From: Parabacteroides bouchesdurhonensis
GTDB lineage: Bacteria; Bacteroidota; Bacteroidia; Bacteroidales; Tannerellaceae
Direction: 5' to 3'
Assembly: GCF_900186615.1 (NCBI RefSeq)
Contig: NZ_LT896588.1
Coordinates: forward strand, 642,783-705,851
Length of the DNA: 63,069 nucleotides
The position numbers were made by a program, and so were the translations under genes. Shown in pieces: positions 34,099-43,196 of the stretch. Each line of letters begins with the position of its first letter. Positions within the stretch are counted from its first letter, which is position 1. Below the pieces are notes generated by a model. That model had not been told where the DNA came from. It made no database searches and saw only the letters and a program-made list of their open reading frames with translations.

Positions 34099-35451
34099 TT
34101 AATTAATATAATATCCTCCTGTTCTCTGTGCTCCTTTAAATGCTATTAATCCTGATTTTACTAAAGAATTTAAGTGGCGTTTAGCAGTAGGCACACTTTT
34201 TCCTATTAGTTCAGCAATCTTAGATGAATTGAGCCCCGGATATTGCTTGATGATATTTAGTACTTCTTGTTCTTTTGAGTTTACAGTATCATTTACAGTA
34301 TCATTCTTGATACTGATGCCTCTTTTGAATATAACCGTAAACATCCCGTCTGTATGAAATTCCGGTTCAGGAAGATTGGCTTCTTTCATAGCTTCCTGCA
34401 TACGGGGAATGCCGGATGCAACCCTTTCAACCAAATGCATACGGGTAAACAATCCGAATATTAGTGGATTTCGTGTCATACTCTTGTGTCCGAAATCTTT
34501 AGCTACGATAGGTAAAAGCCCTCCGGGATTAGAAACCTCTACCCGGTCATCAAACATTTCTATTGTAATGGTTGCTCCCTGTTCGTAATAATCACGATGT
34601 GAGAGAGCGTTAATAATGGCTTCTTTGAACACAGTAAGAGGAATTTCCCAAATTTCTTCTCTTGGTCCTGCTCCCTCAATTTTATAAGCTACTTGCAGTT
34701 TACTTTCTAACCACGCCATAGCCTGCAAATATTGTTGGTATAGTGGACCGCCTAAGGTTTTATCATCTATGATATATACCTTAGTAGTTCCTTTGAAAAG
34801 AACACATCTTGTTACTGCGTGTGGAAATTTTCGTTCAGGTTGTTTTCCAAAGAACATGGCTGCACCGTTCTTGGCTACTCCTTTATCCGTAAACAGTTCC
34901 AAATTCTCAAATATCTGTTTGTTGGCAGTCGATGAACTTAGCTTTGCTTCCGTGCGAAAGTCTCTTATCGCTTGTTCGTCTGCATCTGTGTAAATGTTGA
35001 ACCACGAACAGGGGATAGCATCAAAGAATATTTTGTTACATTCTTGAAAGAAGCTGCGCATATCTTCGACAGTACGAAGTTTCTGTGAATTTGCTCCTTC
35101 ATGCACAAAGATAGAACCGGAAAATATATAAGGCTTGTCTTTACCTGACGGAATATCAATTACCCAAACTGTCTTATCTTCGATACTTACCGCATACATC
35201 TCACAATGAAGAACCGGGGATATTTCACTGATAGAGCCTTGAATGGCTGAACGTTTGTCATTCTCTAAATCTGTACCAATAATCTGTCCGTAATCATCTA
35301 CACCAATAAGTAAATATCCTCCGTCTGCATTGGCGAAAGCGCAAATTTCCTCTGTCAGCTCACGAACTTTTGAAGGTACACGGACTTTAAACTCTACATT
35401 ATAGCCTTCTCCACTATCAATGAGTGATTGTATGGTTTCTGTATCAAGCAT
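34099..35451 (-). CDS. AlbA_2 (Schlafen-like) DNA-binding / ATP-binding regulator with C-terminal HTH
   Basis: A 450-residue protein. The AlbA_2 domain is at about 10-125 (GEGYNVEFKVRVPSKVRELTEEICAFANADGGYLLIGVDD). A GHKL-like ATP-binding domain is near 270-370 (AIINALSHRDYYEQGATITIEMFDDRVEVSNPGGLLP). A C-terminal winged helix-turn-helix spans about 395-450 (NIIKQYPGLNSSKIAELIGKSVPTAKRHLNSLVKSGLI). Such proteins are common in Bacteroidetes islands and are usually treated as transcription regulators, with some linked to phage defence or stress. A CAAAGATA box at 35470-35477 is a likely -7 element. Confidence 0.85.
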   Translation of the reverse strand: MLDTETIQSLIDSGEGYNVEFKVRVPSKVRELTEEICAFANADGGYLLIGVDDYGQIIGTDLENDKRSAIQGSISEISPVLHCEMYAVSIEDKTVWVIDIPSGKDKPYIFSGSIFVHEGANSQKLRTVEDMRSFFQECNKIFFDAIPCSWFNIYTDADEQAIRDFRTEAKLSSSTANKQIFENLELFTDKGVAKNGAAMFFGKQPERKFPHAVTRCVLFKGTTKVYIIDDKTLGGPLYQQYLQAMAWLESKLQVAYKIEGAGPREEIWEIPLTVFKEAIINALSHRDYYEQGATITIEMFDDRVEVSNPGGLLPIVAKDFGHKSMTRNPLIFGLFTRMHLVERVASGIPRMQEAMKEANLPEPEFHTDGMFTVIFKRGISIKNDTVNDTVNSKEQEVLNIIKQYPGLNSSKIAELIGKSVPTAKRHLNSLVKSGLIAFKGAQRTGGYYIN

Positions 35452-35589
35452 AAATAATTAATTGAATTACAAAGATATAATTAATCTGCCAAGATGTAGA
35501 GTTTATCCTTTTGAAAAATAACGAAGCCCCTATTTTACACCGCTTTCCAAATAAACAACGTGTAATTTTGCTAAAAATGTGGGAGTTTT

Positions 35590-35667
35590 AGGAAAAAGAA
35601 AATCCCTGAAATGTTTAATTTTCAGGGATTTACCAAATTTGAAGTCTTTTAAAAGTGGTGCCACCAG
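35590..35667. repeat. att-like copy 2 with carried terminator (junction of two elements)
   Basis: Near-identical to 47818-47893. It holds a 12-bp-stem terminator (AAATCCCTGAAA 35600-35611 / TTTCAGGGATTT 35620-35631) and then TTTTAAAAGTGGTGCCACCAG at 35647-35667, where the last 13 bases are the 3' end of tRNA-Phe. Homology to the right copy continues leftward to about 35558. After 35667 the sequence departs from tRNA-Phe, as expected for an att junction. Confidence 0.75.
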
Positions 35668-36059
35668 CAAGAGAACTATTATCTTCTCTCTATTGATAAT
35701 CACCGTTTTATAGTTTCTTCCATTTGGAAATCCACACGATTTAGCACACGATTATGTTTTATCGTTTTGCTCGCTATAAGAACGATTCTATTTTCAAATA
35801 TCTCTTTGTTTCTATATCGCCTGGGATTCTCCTTGCAGAGTTACCACGCTGATATTTAAAACTTTATATTTTTAGTTTCAAGCATATCCCATGATTTAAT
35901 CCACTAATTTGCTACATGCTTTTGCGGTAGTTTGCTCATGGAGAATACTGAGGGCAAAAATAAGTTTTTTTACTGAGTTGGCAAAATTATCAATATAGGA
36001 ATTTGTTTTATTGGCTTCATTACGTTTACATAGTTGGCAGATAGTATCATCATAAATAA
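35668..36059. other. Left terminal region of the mobilizable element, no gene seen
   Basis: 392 bp between the att-like copy and the helicase stop. AT-rich with no credible ORF. The only notable sequence is CACGATTTAGCACA at 35735-35748, repeated near the right end, probably an integrase or excisionase binding site. Confidence 0.5.
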
Positions 36060-39000
36060 TTATTCATTAGTAATAATATAAAATTCATTTCCAGTTCTTT
36101 TTAGCAACAAGTCAGTTGCACCAAGTAATGACAATAATTCAGAATTACCAATTAGTTTATTTTTTTCTATTCCTGGCTGAACAACATATATATTAAACTC
36201 AATGTCGCAATAATTAGACAATAGCATATTTTGGATTATTAGTAGTTCATCATCACCACCTTTCTCAAAACGTGAAGGATTTCCTTGTACAAGACGTTTA
36301 CTGTTCCTGCGGTCCATGTGGTTCAATAGTTCTATTACATTGTGCCTCCAATGATAACTTCTTTGTGCTTGTCCACATACTTCATATAAATCTTTTAATC
36401 GCCCGCCTGGTTCGTCTTTTGATGAGAATTTACAATGGTATAATTCAAATATAAGTTTATTATGCTCCGATTCGTAACCTTTTATTGCGATAATATCGCT
36501 TGCTTCGTTTGCGTCATCATCATCAAAAATAATATTATACTCTGGTTCTTCTTTTAATTGTTGAAGTATCTTGTGTTGTATAGAATTTTCTCGTTTAATC
36601 TTTTTTTGTGACTCCTTTGTGATATCAATACCGTCCCAATTGTATGCAAATATTTTCTCTGTATCAAAAATTGGAGATTTGTAGTTGAACAGAAAAAATA
36701 AATCATTGTACATTTTTGAATTATCCTGAAACCATATAGTAGGCGGATATTCAAAAAATAAATCAATAATATCTTTACTTTCTTTTCTTTGATTTACAAT
36801 AATTGGATTGCCTTTAGTGAGGGTATACTTATATCCACGTCCATTTTTATCTTCCTCTAATTCCAACTTATATGAAGAAATGCCAACTCCTGTTACAATG
36901 TCGAATTCAACTGTATTTTGAGTATAAGACACTAACTGAATATTGCAATCTATTAACAAATTAGAATTGTAAACTGCTGATTGTGGGTCGTAATAAAATT
37001 TTTCATTCCATTTAATGGATATTGGAATTTTCCCTTCCAGAAATTTCGATATTCTTTTAGGCTTTTGAATAAAGTCAAAGATATTTTTTGTGTTAATTGT
37101 TTCATCTAGTAATTTCATCCCGGTCTTATCACACCAATCACAATAATCTGGAATTGATTTGACTAGCTTTGTCCACACACGTCCTTTGTTTGAGCAACCA
37201 ATAGTTATTTTTTCTCCATCCTCATAGCCAGTTCCAAACAAATTTGAACTATGCATTCCTTTTTCAATTTCACTTAATCCTTTAACTATTCCATTTCCCG
37301 CATACATTGTAAAGCTAATCGGACCGTCCAAATGCGATTTCAGTCCAAGGTTAAATAATTCTAACTGAAATACATTATGCAAAACCCTGTATATATCCCC
37401 TTCATTATAAAGAGAAATATTATTACCAACTAATGCTTCTGCAAGTTTATCATGGGTTGAACCATTATTGGAACTATTTATATATAAAAGTTTTTGTTCT
37501 GGATTCAAATAGGCAATATAAAGCTCATATTCGGTATTTATTAAATCATCGATTTTTCCCCAAGGAACTTTCTCTGTATTCCGTACAATAATTACCTGCA
37601 AGTTTTTTTTATTATGCTTTACTGCTACTGTTTCATATTTTTTATTCTTAAAATAATCGATATATTTTTCAGGGTGCCAAATAGCCTTACTGTCATAAAG
37701 TTTAAAAACAACAGTACTCATGGCAGGCGTGATGTTCCGTATTGGAATTTTGTATGGTAATGGTACATCTGAAAAATCTTTAAAGAAACTTTCTTCCTTA
37801 AAAATATTCCCAATAATATTTTCGTTGGATTGACTTATAATTTTATCCCAATCAGAATCCTTACGATATAATTCATTTAGTACACCTTTAAAACTATTAT
37901 CTACGATATTGGCAATAATAGTAGCAGGTCCTAGGTTACTGCCTGTTGTTCTCGTAAATCTTCCGATAAACTGAAATGATGTGGTGATGTTTTTATGCAT
38001 CTCATGCATGGCACAAATCTTCAATTGAGGAAGATCAAACCCTTCTCCAAGCATATCTACACAAACAATAATTCGATGCTTTTTTTCTTTGATACCTTCA
38101 AGTATTTCTCGTTGTAAAGTTTTCGATATACCACTATGAATAAATACAGGAGAATAGTCTGAATAATATTTATATATTTGCTCGTAGATGTCTTCTGCTT
38201 TTTTTCTTTCATCAACACGTGCCATTAAAATATGATCATATCCAGACTCAAGATCTCTCTTTAGAGTTTCAATAGCTTTTTCTGCAATTTTTTTATCGGC
38301 TGTTGCTGGATTAAAATCCACAATAGGAGCAAATATGATTTTTTCATAATATTTGTCTCTTTGCGCTAGAGACAAAGGGTAATTGTATATAGTTTCCCCT
38401 TCAATACGACCTCCATCATTTCTGAATGGGGTTGCAGTAAATAATAATACAGGTTTCCCTACTGATTCAAAATTCAATTTTATCTCTTTCCATGTTTTTG
38501 CTGCAATATGATGTGCTTCATCTACAATTAAATTATTGCATTGCTGAACAATGTATTTGAAAATGTTATTTTTTCCAGTCTTTAAAAGATTGGTTAGGAT
38601 TTGAGGTGTGGAAACAATCACATTTGCATCTAAGATTTTTTCAGCTTCTTCAAGTGTATCAATAGTTGTTTTAAGTACAGACACTTTTGGGTAGAGAGTT
38701 GTGTCTGAAATAATATTAAAAGGTTCAACTTTAAGAATTCCCAGTCCAATAAACTTATTAGAGATTTGTGTTCGTAATGAATCTGTTGGAACAACAACTA
38801 GTGTCTTTTCATTTTGATTAGCTATTGATAAACAAAGCATTGTTTCCGTTTTTCCTGTCCCTGTTGGCATTACAACTAAAGCAGGTTTGTTCGAAATGCT
38901 CCAATGCGATAAAATAGAATGCAACGCTCCAATTTGTGGTGGGCGTAGTCCATATTGTATTATTTCACCTATTTCATTTCGCTTTTCTTGCTTGTACTGA

Positions 39001-39353
39001 AACCCATTATGCCATGAAGAAACTATTTGAGAAACAGATGGTTGTTTTGCAATCAATAACTTTTTCGGGCAATTTTGGATGACTTCTATAGTTAATTTCT
39101 GGTCTTCGTCTAATTGAAGATAAAATACAGCATTGTAGCCTTCTTTTGGATATTTGTCTCTGTTCTTTGATAGGAAATAGATAAATCCATGTATAGTACG
39201 AAACTCATATCCAGAAAAGGTGTCTTTTTCATACTTTTCTAAGATACCTTTCTCTTTTCCTATATAATAAGTCTTCTTATTCTTTCCAACAGGAATAGAT
39301 ACTCTGACTGAAAAATTAATAAAAATTTGTTCTTCTGGAAATAAACTATACAT
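36060..39353 (-). CDS. SF2 DEAD/DEAH helicase fused to a PD-(D/E)XK-like nuclease domain
   Basis: A 1097-residue protein. The helicase core holds Walker A MPTGTGKTETML near residue 161, VDEAHH near 278, TATPFRND near 308 and the second RecA domain with GEGFDLPQLK (about 437) and QFIGRFTRTTG (about 463). A long middle region of unrecognised fold follows. The C-terminal segment has a nuclease-like pattern: ASDIIAIKG near 950, ELYHCKFS near 971, then DLYEVCGQAQRS. The Asp and Lys positions fit the PD-(D/E)XK fold. Restriction-type helicases with this tail occur on mobile islands, and a single-protein phage-defence role is my inference. A CAAAGTTA box at 39384-39391 may be the -7 promoter element. 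Confidence 0.85.
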   Translation of the reverse strand: MYSLFPEEQIFINFSVRVSIPVGKNKKTYYIGKEKGILEKYEKDTFSGYEFRTIHGFIYFLSKNRDKYPKEGYNAVFYLQLDEDQKLTIEVIQNCPKKLLIAKQPSVSQIVSSWHNGFQYKQEKRNEIGEIIQYGLRPPQIGALHSILSHWSISNKPALVVMPTGTGKTETMLCLSIANQNEKTLVVVPTDSLRTQISNKFIGLGILKVEPFNIISDTTLYPKVSVLKTTIDTLEEAEKILDANVIVSTPQILTNLLKTGKNNIFKYIVQQCNNLIVDEAHHIAAKTWKEIKLNFESVGKPVLLFTATPFRNDGGRIEGETIYNYPLSLAQRDKYYEKIIFAPIVDFNPATADKKIAEKAIETLKRDLESGYDHILMARVDERKKAEDIYEQIYKYYSDYSPVFIHSGISKTLQREILEGIKEKKHRIIVCVDMLGEGFDLPQLKICAMHEMHKNITTSFQFIGRFTRTTGSNLGPATIIANIVDNSFKGVLNELYRKDSDWDKIISQSNENIIGNIFKEESFFKDFSDVPLPYKIPIRNITPAMSTVVFKLYDSKAIWHPEKYIDYFKNKKYETVAVKHNKKNLQVIIVRNTEKVPWGKIDDLINTEYELYIAYLNPEQKLLYINSSNNGSTHDKLAEALVGNNISLYNEGDIYRVLHNVFQLELFNLGLKSHLDGPISFTMYAGNGIVKGLSEIEKGMHSSNLFGTGYEDGEKITIGCSNKGRVWTKLVKSIPDYCDWCDKTGMKLLDETINTKNIFDFIQKPKRISKFLEGKIPISIKWNEKFYYDPQSAVYNSNLLIDCNIQLVSYTQNTVEFDIVTGVGISSYKLELEEDKNGRGYKYTLTKGNPIIVNQRKESKDIIDLFFEYPPTIWFQDNSKMYNDLFFLFNYKSPIFDTEKIFAYNWDGIDITKESQKKIKRENSIQHKILQQLKEEPEYNIIFDDDDANEASDIIAIKGYESEHNKLIFELYHCKFSSKDEPGGRLKDLYEVCGQAQRSYHWRHNVIELLNHMDRRNSKRLVQGNPSRFEKGGDDELLIIQNMLLSNYCDIEFNIYVVQPGIEKNKLIGNSELLSLLGATDLLLKRTGNEFYIITNE

Positions 39354-39629
39354 AATGGCTTTATTTAGAAATTGTTCTTTTTACAAAGTTAATAAATAAT
39401 CAGATATAAATGTAATTAACTGTTCTTTTTTGAATTATGAAAATGTGTCTTGAGTGTATTTAGATCACTATTTTAGAGAAGTTTGTACAAATGAATAGGA
39501 ATTGCAGTTTATCTGAATACTCTTTTATCTCTCCCTCAGCTTCAATGAGGATATATGTATTACCATTTAAAATAAATAAGCGTCTTACTTATTTCTGTAT
39601 GTACTCTTATACTAAAATTGAGACAGGAA
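39354..39629. other. Spacer between relaxase and helicase genes
   Basis: 276 bp, AT-rich, no ORF. It contains the probable helicase promoter (39384-39391) and a weak hairpin AAATAAG/CTTATTT near 39575 after the relaxase stop. Confidence 0.4.
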
Positions 39630-40592
39630 TTACAATCTACGCCCTTTCTTTTTTGCCTTTCTTTTAGACTTTAAGATTTCTTCTTCAGAAGAATATTGAA
39701 AGTCTGTGCCTAATAGAGTAATAGAATGAAATTTGCTATTTGATTGATTGTTAGTGAATTTTATATGAGTATATCTTTGAGGTTTGGTGATAATATGTGT
39801 ACTTGTACCTAAAACTAGACTCCCTTCTTTTTTGTTTGCAAGATTGATAGAAAACAAGTTCTCTTGATTGCATTCTTGATTGACTTCTATTTTGCTTTTA
39901 CTTGATTGAATTTCTTGTTCATGTAGTTTAAGTTGTTCTGAGATAGAACTGTTTTTCATCGTGTTGTGATAATCAAATGATTCTGTTTGCTGGCGATTGT
40001 AGCTGAATAGTTTATCAAATCCTCGTTCTGCTTGTTGGAATAGGTTCATACGATCAAAGCCTCCTGTTACATTTCCTTTTTTGGTGTTCTTATGATTGGT
40101 GAGCGGTGATAGCTTTTTCTTATTGGATTGGTCTTTTCGACTGACAATCAAATGACAGTGCATATTCAATGCATTATTTGAACGGCTACGGTCAAAATGA
40201 ATCTTACCATAGAACTTTATATCCGAAGCAGATAGCTCTTTATTGAAGTTCTTGGCATATTCAGGAATAAACACCTCCCGGATATACCGTTTCATTGCTT
40301 CGACTTGTTCCTGCTCTGTATTGCCCATTACTCGGAGCTCCTTTTCCGATGGGCTGACATGAATAGCATAAAACTTAGCATCTGTTTTTAGAAGTTGCCC
40401 GATATTACTATCTATATCCTTTATAACCTTTGACTTATAAATGTTATCATCTGTCAAATTGAAAAAACCTTCGGTATAGATACCTTTTTCCATCCGTTCC
40501 AAATCTTCATGTTCCATATAATTAGCAAGTTGTCGGCAACTCCCAGCATTATTATATGTTCCATTTGATGGTGGAGCAAAGTCTATGTGCAT
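39630..40592 (-). CDS. Relaxase / mobilization nuclease (DUF5712, BtgB-like)
   Basis: A 320-residue protein. The N-terminus (MHIDFAPPSNGTYNNAGSCRQLANYMEHEDL) and the HUH-like region are those of Bacteroides mobilization nucleases: AIHVSPSEKEL near 108-118, and KIHFDRSRSNNALNMHCHLIVSRKD near 150-174 with the paired His of the metal site in HCH. It should nick oriT and lead one strand into the recipient. It lies 4 bp downstream of the BfmA-like gene and both follow the structured region at 41225-41456, as expected for a mob operon next to its oriT. The C-terminal third is Lys/Ser-rich and poorly conserved. Confidence 0.8.
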   Translation of the reverse strand: MHIDFAPPSNGTYNNAGSCRQLANYMEHEDLERMEKGIYTEGFFNLTDDNIYKSKVIKDIDSNIGQLLKTDAKFYAIHVSPSEKELRVMGNTEQEQVEAMKRYIREVFIPEYAKNFNKELSASDIKFYGKIHFDRSRSNNALNMHCHLIVSRKDQSNKKKLSPLTNHKNTKKGNVTGGFDRMNLFQQAERGFDKLFSYNRQQTESFDYHNTMKNSSISEQLKLHEQEIQSSKSKIEVNQECNQENLFSINLANKKEGSLVLGTSTHIITKPQRYTHIKFTNNQSNSKFHSITLLGTDFQYSSEEEILKSKRKAKKKGRRL

Positions 40593-40596
40593 AATC

Positions 40597-41181
40597 TTAT
40601 GTGTTTATCAAATTATTGATTTCGGCTTTTAGGCTCTCTTTCCGTTTGCTATCCATCACACCACAAGCGGATAACTCCGAATAGAGTTGTATCAGGTGAA
40701 GCAACTTTTTATAATCTCGTTGGTGTATCTGGTAGAGTGCATTAATTTGTTTGGACTGGTTGTTTATCACATCGGCATGATTGCCGAACTGTTCGCTTAA
40801 CTTTTTCAGCACGGCTGTTTGTCTCTCTTGACTGGCTTCCAGTTGAGAGAGAATAAGAGTTTCTAAAGTTTTGCCGATAGCATCGAAACGCAAAGCTATA
40901 GAATTTGTTGCCCGTATCATGGGATTCAGTTGTTCTTCCTCATAGTGACGGATGAAGCGGATAATATCATCCTGCCTCTTATTTATTTTCGCCAGTTCTG
41001 ATTTTACTGATTCAGGTGCTTCGGATGGGTTGATATGTGCCTTATCTATATACCCGAACGCCAACTTTACAACTTCACTCTTTTTCAGTGAATAGCGTTT
41101 GCATATCTTCTCTACCAAAGCTGCCGTTTCCTTGTCTATGGAAATGGTAGTGAATATCGTTTTCCGACTACTATTTGGCAT
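40597..41181 (-). CDS. BfmA/BtgA-family mobilization accessory protein
   Basis: A 194-residue protein. It starts with a ribbon-helix-helix-like segment (TIFTTISIDKETAALVEKICKRYSLKKSEVVKLAFGYI), followed by long helices with heptad-like spacing (LAKINKRQDDIIRFIRHYEEEQLNPMIRATNS and a Gln/Leu-rich second half), predicted to form a coiled coil. The family binds oriT DNA and recruits the relaxase in Bacteroides mobilizable elements. It directly adjoins the hairpin-rich 41225-41456 region and is followed by the relaxase gene. Confidence 0.85.
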   Translation of the reverse strand: MPNSSRKTIFTTISIDKETAALVEKICKRYSLKKSEVVKLAFGYIDKAHINPSEAPESVKSELAKINKRQDDIIRFIRHYEEEQLNPMIRATNSIALRFDAIGKTLETLILSQLEASQERQTAVLKKLSEQFGNHADVINNQSKQINALYQIHQRDYKKLLHLIQLYSELSACGVMDSKRKESLKAEINNLINT

Positions 41182-41224
41182 GGTAATTACTTTTTTATAG
41201 AAATATGAATAGATAAATACCTGA

Positions 41225-41456
41225 TAATAAGCATTGCAAAGAAAATGCTTATTACAGGTGTCATTACAGCGTGTTCTTGTAACACGCTAAAGCCGAAGGC
41301 TTTGCCCCGCAGGGCAAGAGGGAAGAACAGGACTTGTCCAGTTCCCTCTTGCTCGATTTAGCGAAACAGGCTGAACCGATAGGTGAAGCAGTTTGTGCTA
41401 AATCGGGGTGGCAGCACAAAGGAATAGCCCGAACACAGGCTTCTTTCCTCTGCTGC
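41225..41456. other. Candidate origin of transfer (oriT), hairpin-rich region
   Basis: A series of inverted repeats packed into 230 bp upstream of the mobilization genes: 41225-41235/41244-41254 (11 bp), 41268-41275/41281-41288 (8 bp), 41289-41294/41298-41303 (6 bp), 41302-41307/41312-41317 (6 bp), 41314-41324/41342-41352 (11 bp), 41354-41362/41397-41405 (9 bp) and 41411-41416/41451-41456 (6 bp). It is more GC-rich than the flanks and non-coding. The position is right for oriT; the nick site cannot be pinpointed. Confidence 0.6.
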
Positions 41457-41465
41457 TTTTTGCTA

Positions 41466-41798
41466 TCAGGGCTGATTCGCTAACTGATTGGCTTTTTCAA
41501 ACTGTTTGTAGGTTTGAGAATCGGCATATTCCCGGACGAAAGCCCGAATATCGCTAGCTTTATAGTACGTTTTCCGTCCGATGGTAAAGTAGGGAAGTAC
41601 ACCTTTTGCCCGATAGCGTTGTAGGGTTCTGAAAGATGCTTTCAACAGAAAAGCTAAGTCTTGATTATCTAATAGCCTTTCGTTTTCATCGAATACAGTA
41701 TCGGTGTTGATTAGGGATTTCAGGTCTTGCCCGATTTCTGTGAGTTTCTTGGATAGCTTCTCCATCCATTTCTCGAAGTCTTCATTGTCTATATACAT
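41466..41798 (-). CDS. Helix-turn-helix protein, excisionase/MerR-like
   Basis: A 110-residue protein with an N-terminal helical part and a C-terminal winged HTH (LLDNQDLAFLLKASFRTLQRYRAKGVLPYFTIGRKTYYKASDIRAFVREY, about 43-92), the common Bacteroidetes Xis-like domain. On integrative elements such proteins direct excision or control the mob genes. It precedes the oriT candidate and mob operon on the same strand and ends 10 bp from the last hairpin. Related to the two HTH genes at 45749 and 46052. Confidence 0.85.
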   Translation of the reverse strand: MYIDNEDFEKWMEKLSKKLTEIGQDLKSLINTDTVFDENERLLDNQDLAFLLKASFRTLQRYRAKGVLPYFTIGRKTYYKASDIRAFVREYADSQTYKQFEKANQLANQP

Positions 41799-41952
41799 TT
41801 TGCTTCATTTTTAAGTTGAACATTTTGTTTTCAATCGATTGATGATGCAAAATTCAGCAAAACAAAGTAGGAAAAAAAGAGGAGTAGTTACCTACTCCCC
41901 GAAAAACAGTTTTCAAACTGCTATAAATAAGCGTGTTGCAAAATCATCTTTT

Positions 41953-42589
41953 CTAATCTTTACGATTGTTACGCTTGTTATTCTCTTTGGTGATGGCATT
42001 TCGCAAAATATCCAAAGCCTTAGTTAGATTATATGGTTTGCGGGCAAACATTTCATCCACCTTGTCATAGATACTTCCAAAACAGATATTGAAAAGTTGC
42101 TCAAAACCACGGGCTAAATGAATTAGAGGAACTGGTTTGCCATCTTTCCCAATAATCTCTCCTGAAAGAAATAGAGCAATTACGATCTCGGCAATGCCAA
42201 TAATCCCCAAGCCTTTTGACTTAGGGATTACATATAGCTCTGATTTCGTTGGTGATGCAGTGGAAAAACGAAATGTTTCAGGATACCTGATTTTGAGGTT
42301 TAGCAATTCCAATTCAGCATCAATAATGGCTAATGCCTTTTGGGTATAAAGAACTTTAGGCGCATTTTCCCCCCTGCTCGTACTGATACAACTCTTTTAG
42401 GGGTGCTATCTCAATACGAGTGAGATTCAGCATCCGAAAGATATGGGAGTAATCTTCTGAACTGCTAACTGTTACTGTGTACCTGACAAATTCCTCATAA
42501 GCATCTTGCATTTCAACGTTAGTTACTTTGTTTGAGGTATCGTTCAATAGACCGACAAGCCTCGTTTTTGATAAATCATTCATAGGCAT
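41953..42589 (-). pseudogene. Frameshifted gene, possibly RteC-like regulator
   Basis: Two leftward frames join into one about 211-residue product if one G is removed from a six-G run (minus strand, 42369-42374). The first frame begins MPMNDLSKTRLVGLL and ends ...YQYEQGGKCA at 42356. With the run shortened it continues ENAPKVLYTQKALAIIDAEL into the second frame (...LNLKIRYPETF, then ARGFEQLFNICFGSIYDKVDEMFARK). The second half resembles the C-terminus of RteC-type regulators of Bacteroides conjugative elements, but I am not sure of this. The shift may be a real inactivation, a phase switch or a sequencing error. Confidence 0.6.
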
Positions 42590-42668
42590 GAAAGTTAGAT
42601 AATTAATTGAATATTAATCTCAGACTAATAAAGTCTGTCATACGTTGCTGAATGATTTCAATATTTCT

Positions 42669-43196
42669 TTAAAACATGAATCCTATCTTTACTGAAATAG
42701 AGCTATGATTCAATTTTTCTACGAACTCTGCTGTAAATAGTGATTGCTCTTGTGTTTTCAGTCGTTCAAGTTTCTGTAATTCATATCCTAAAGCGAAAAA
42801 TATTTTCTTGTTTCCATAAATAGAATATTGTATGCCTATTGAGGGGCTTAGATAAAAACCACCATTGGTATTTTTATCTGGTGCAAAACTATATCCTATG
42901 CCACATTCCAGATATGGAGTGAACCTTTTCGGCTTTACTATCATAAACTTAGCATCTGCAAATAGCGGAATAAGAGCTTTCTCGTAAATGGATAAACCTG
43001 TTCCAACTCCAATAGAGAAGCGTTTGTTGATGGAATAATTTCCTAACACTTGCCATGTTAATGGCATAGTAACAGGTTCACTCATGGCAAATCCGGTTCC
43101 TATGCTTGTGGCAAGGGTGAAGCGGTCTGTTTGCTGCGCCTTTACCATGAAACTGGTACAGCAGTATGCTATGATAAGAAAAATAATCTTTTTCAT
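42669..43196 (-). CDS. Outer-membrane beta-barrel protein
   Basis: A 175-residue protein with a signal peptide (MKKIIFLIIAYCCTSFMVKAQ). Alternating beta-strands follow (FTLATSIGTGFAMSEPVTMPLTWQVLGNYSIN, RFTPYLECGIGYSF, YLSPSIGIQYSIYGNKKIFFALGYELQ), ending in the outer-membrane signature SVKIGFMF with a terminal Phe. Probably an eight-stranded porin-like barrel. Its ATG overlaps the stop of the DUF2271 lipoprotein gene by 4 bp, so the two are translated together and probably work together in the envelope. Confidence 0.8.
   Translation of the reverse strand: MKKIIFLIIAYCCTSFMVKAQQTDRFTLATSIGTGFAMSEPVTMPLTWQVLGNYSINKRFSIGVGTGLSIYEKALIPLFADAKFMIVKPKRFTPYLECGIGYSFAPDKNTNGGFYLSPSIGIQYSIYGNKKIFFALGYELQKLERLKTQEQSLFTAEFVEKLNHSSISVKIGFMF

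Larger units (their letters stand above)
33270..35660. mobile_element. Probable remnant of a first integrated element at tRNA-Phe
   Basis: About 2.4 kb of AT-rich DNA between att-like copies 1 and 2, with two leftward genes and no integrase. Its right end (about 35558-35660) resembles the right end of the larger element (about 47780-47880) over about 100 bp, including a carried terminator. This is expected if two related elements inserted one after the other at the same site. It could also be an old end of one composite element. Confidence 0.4.
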
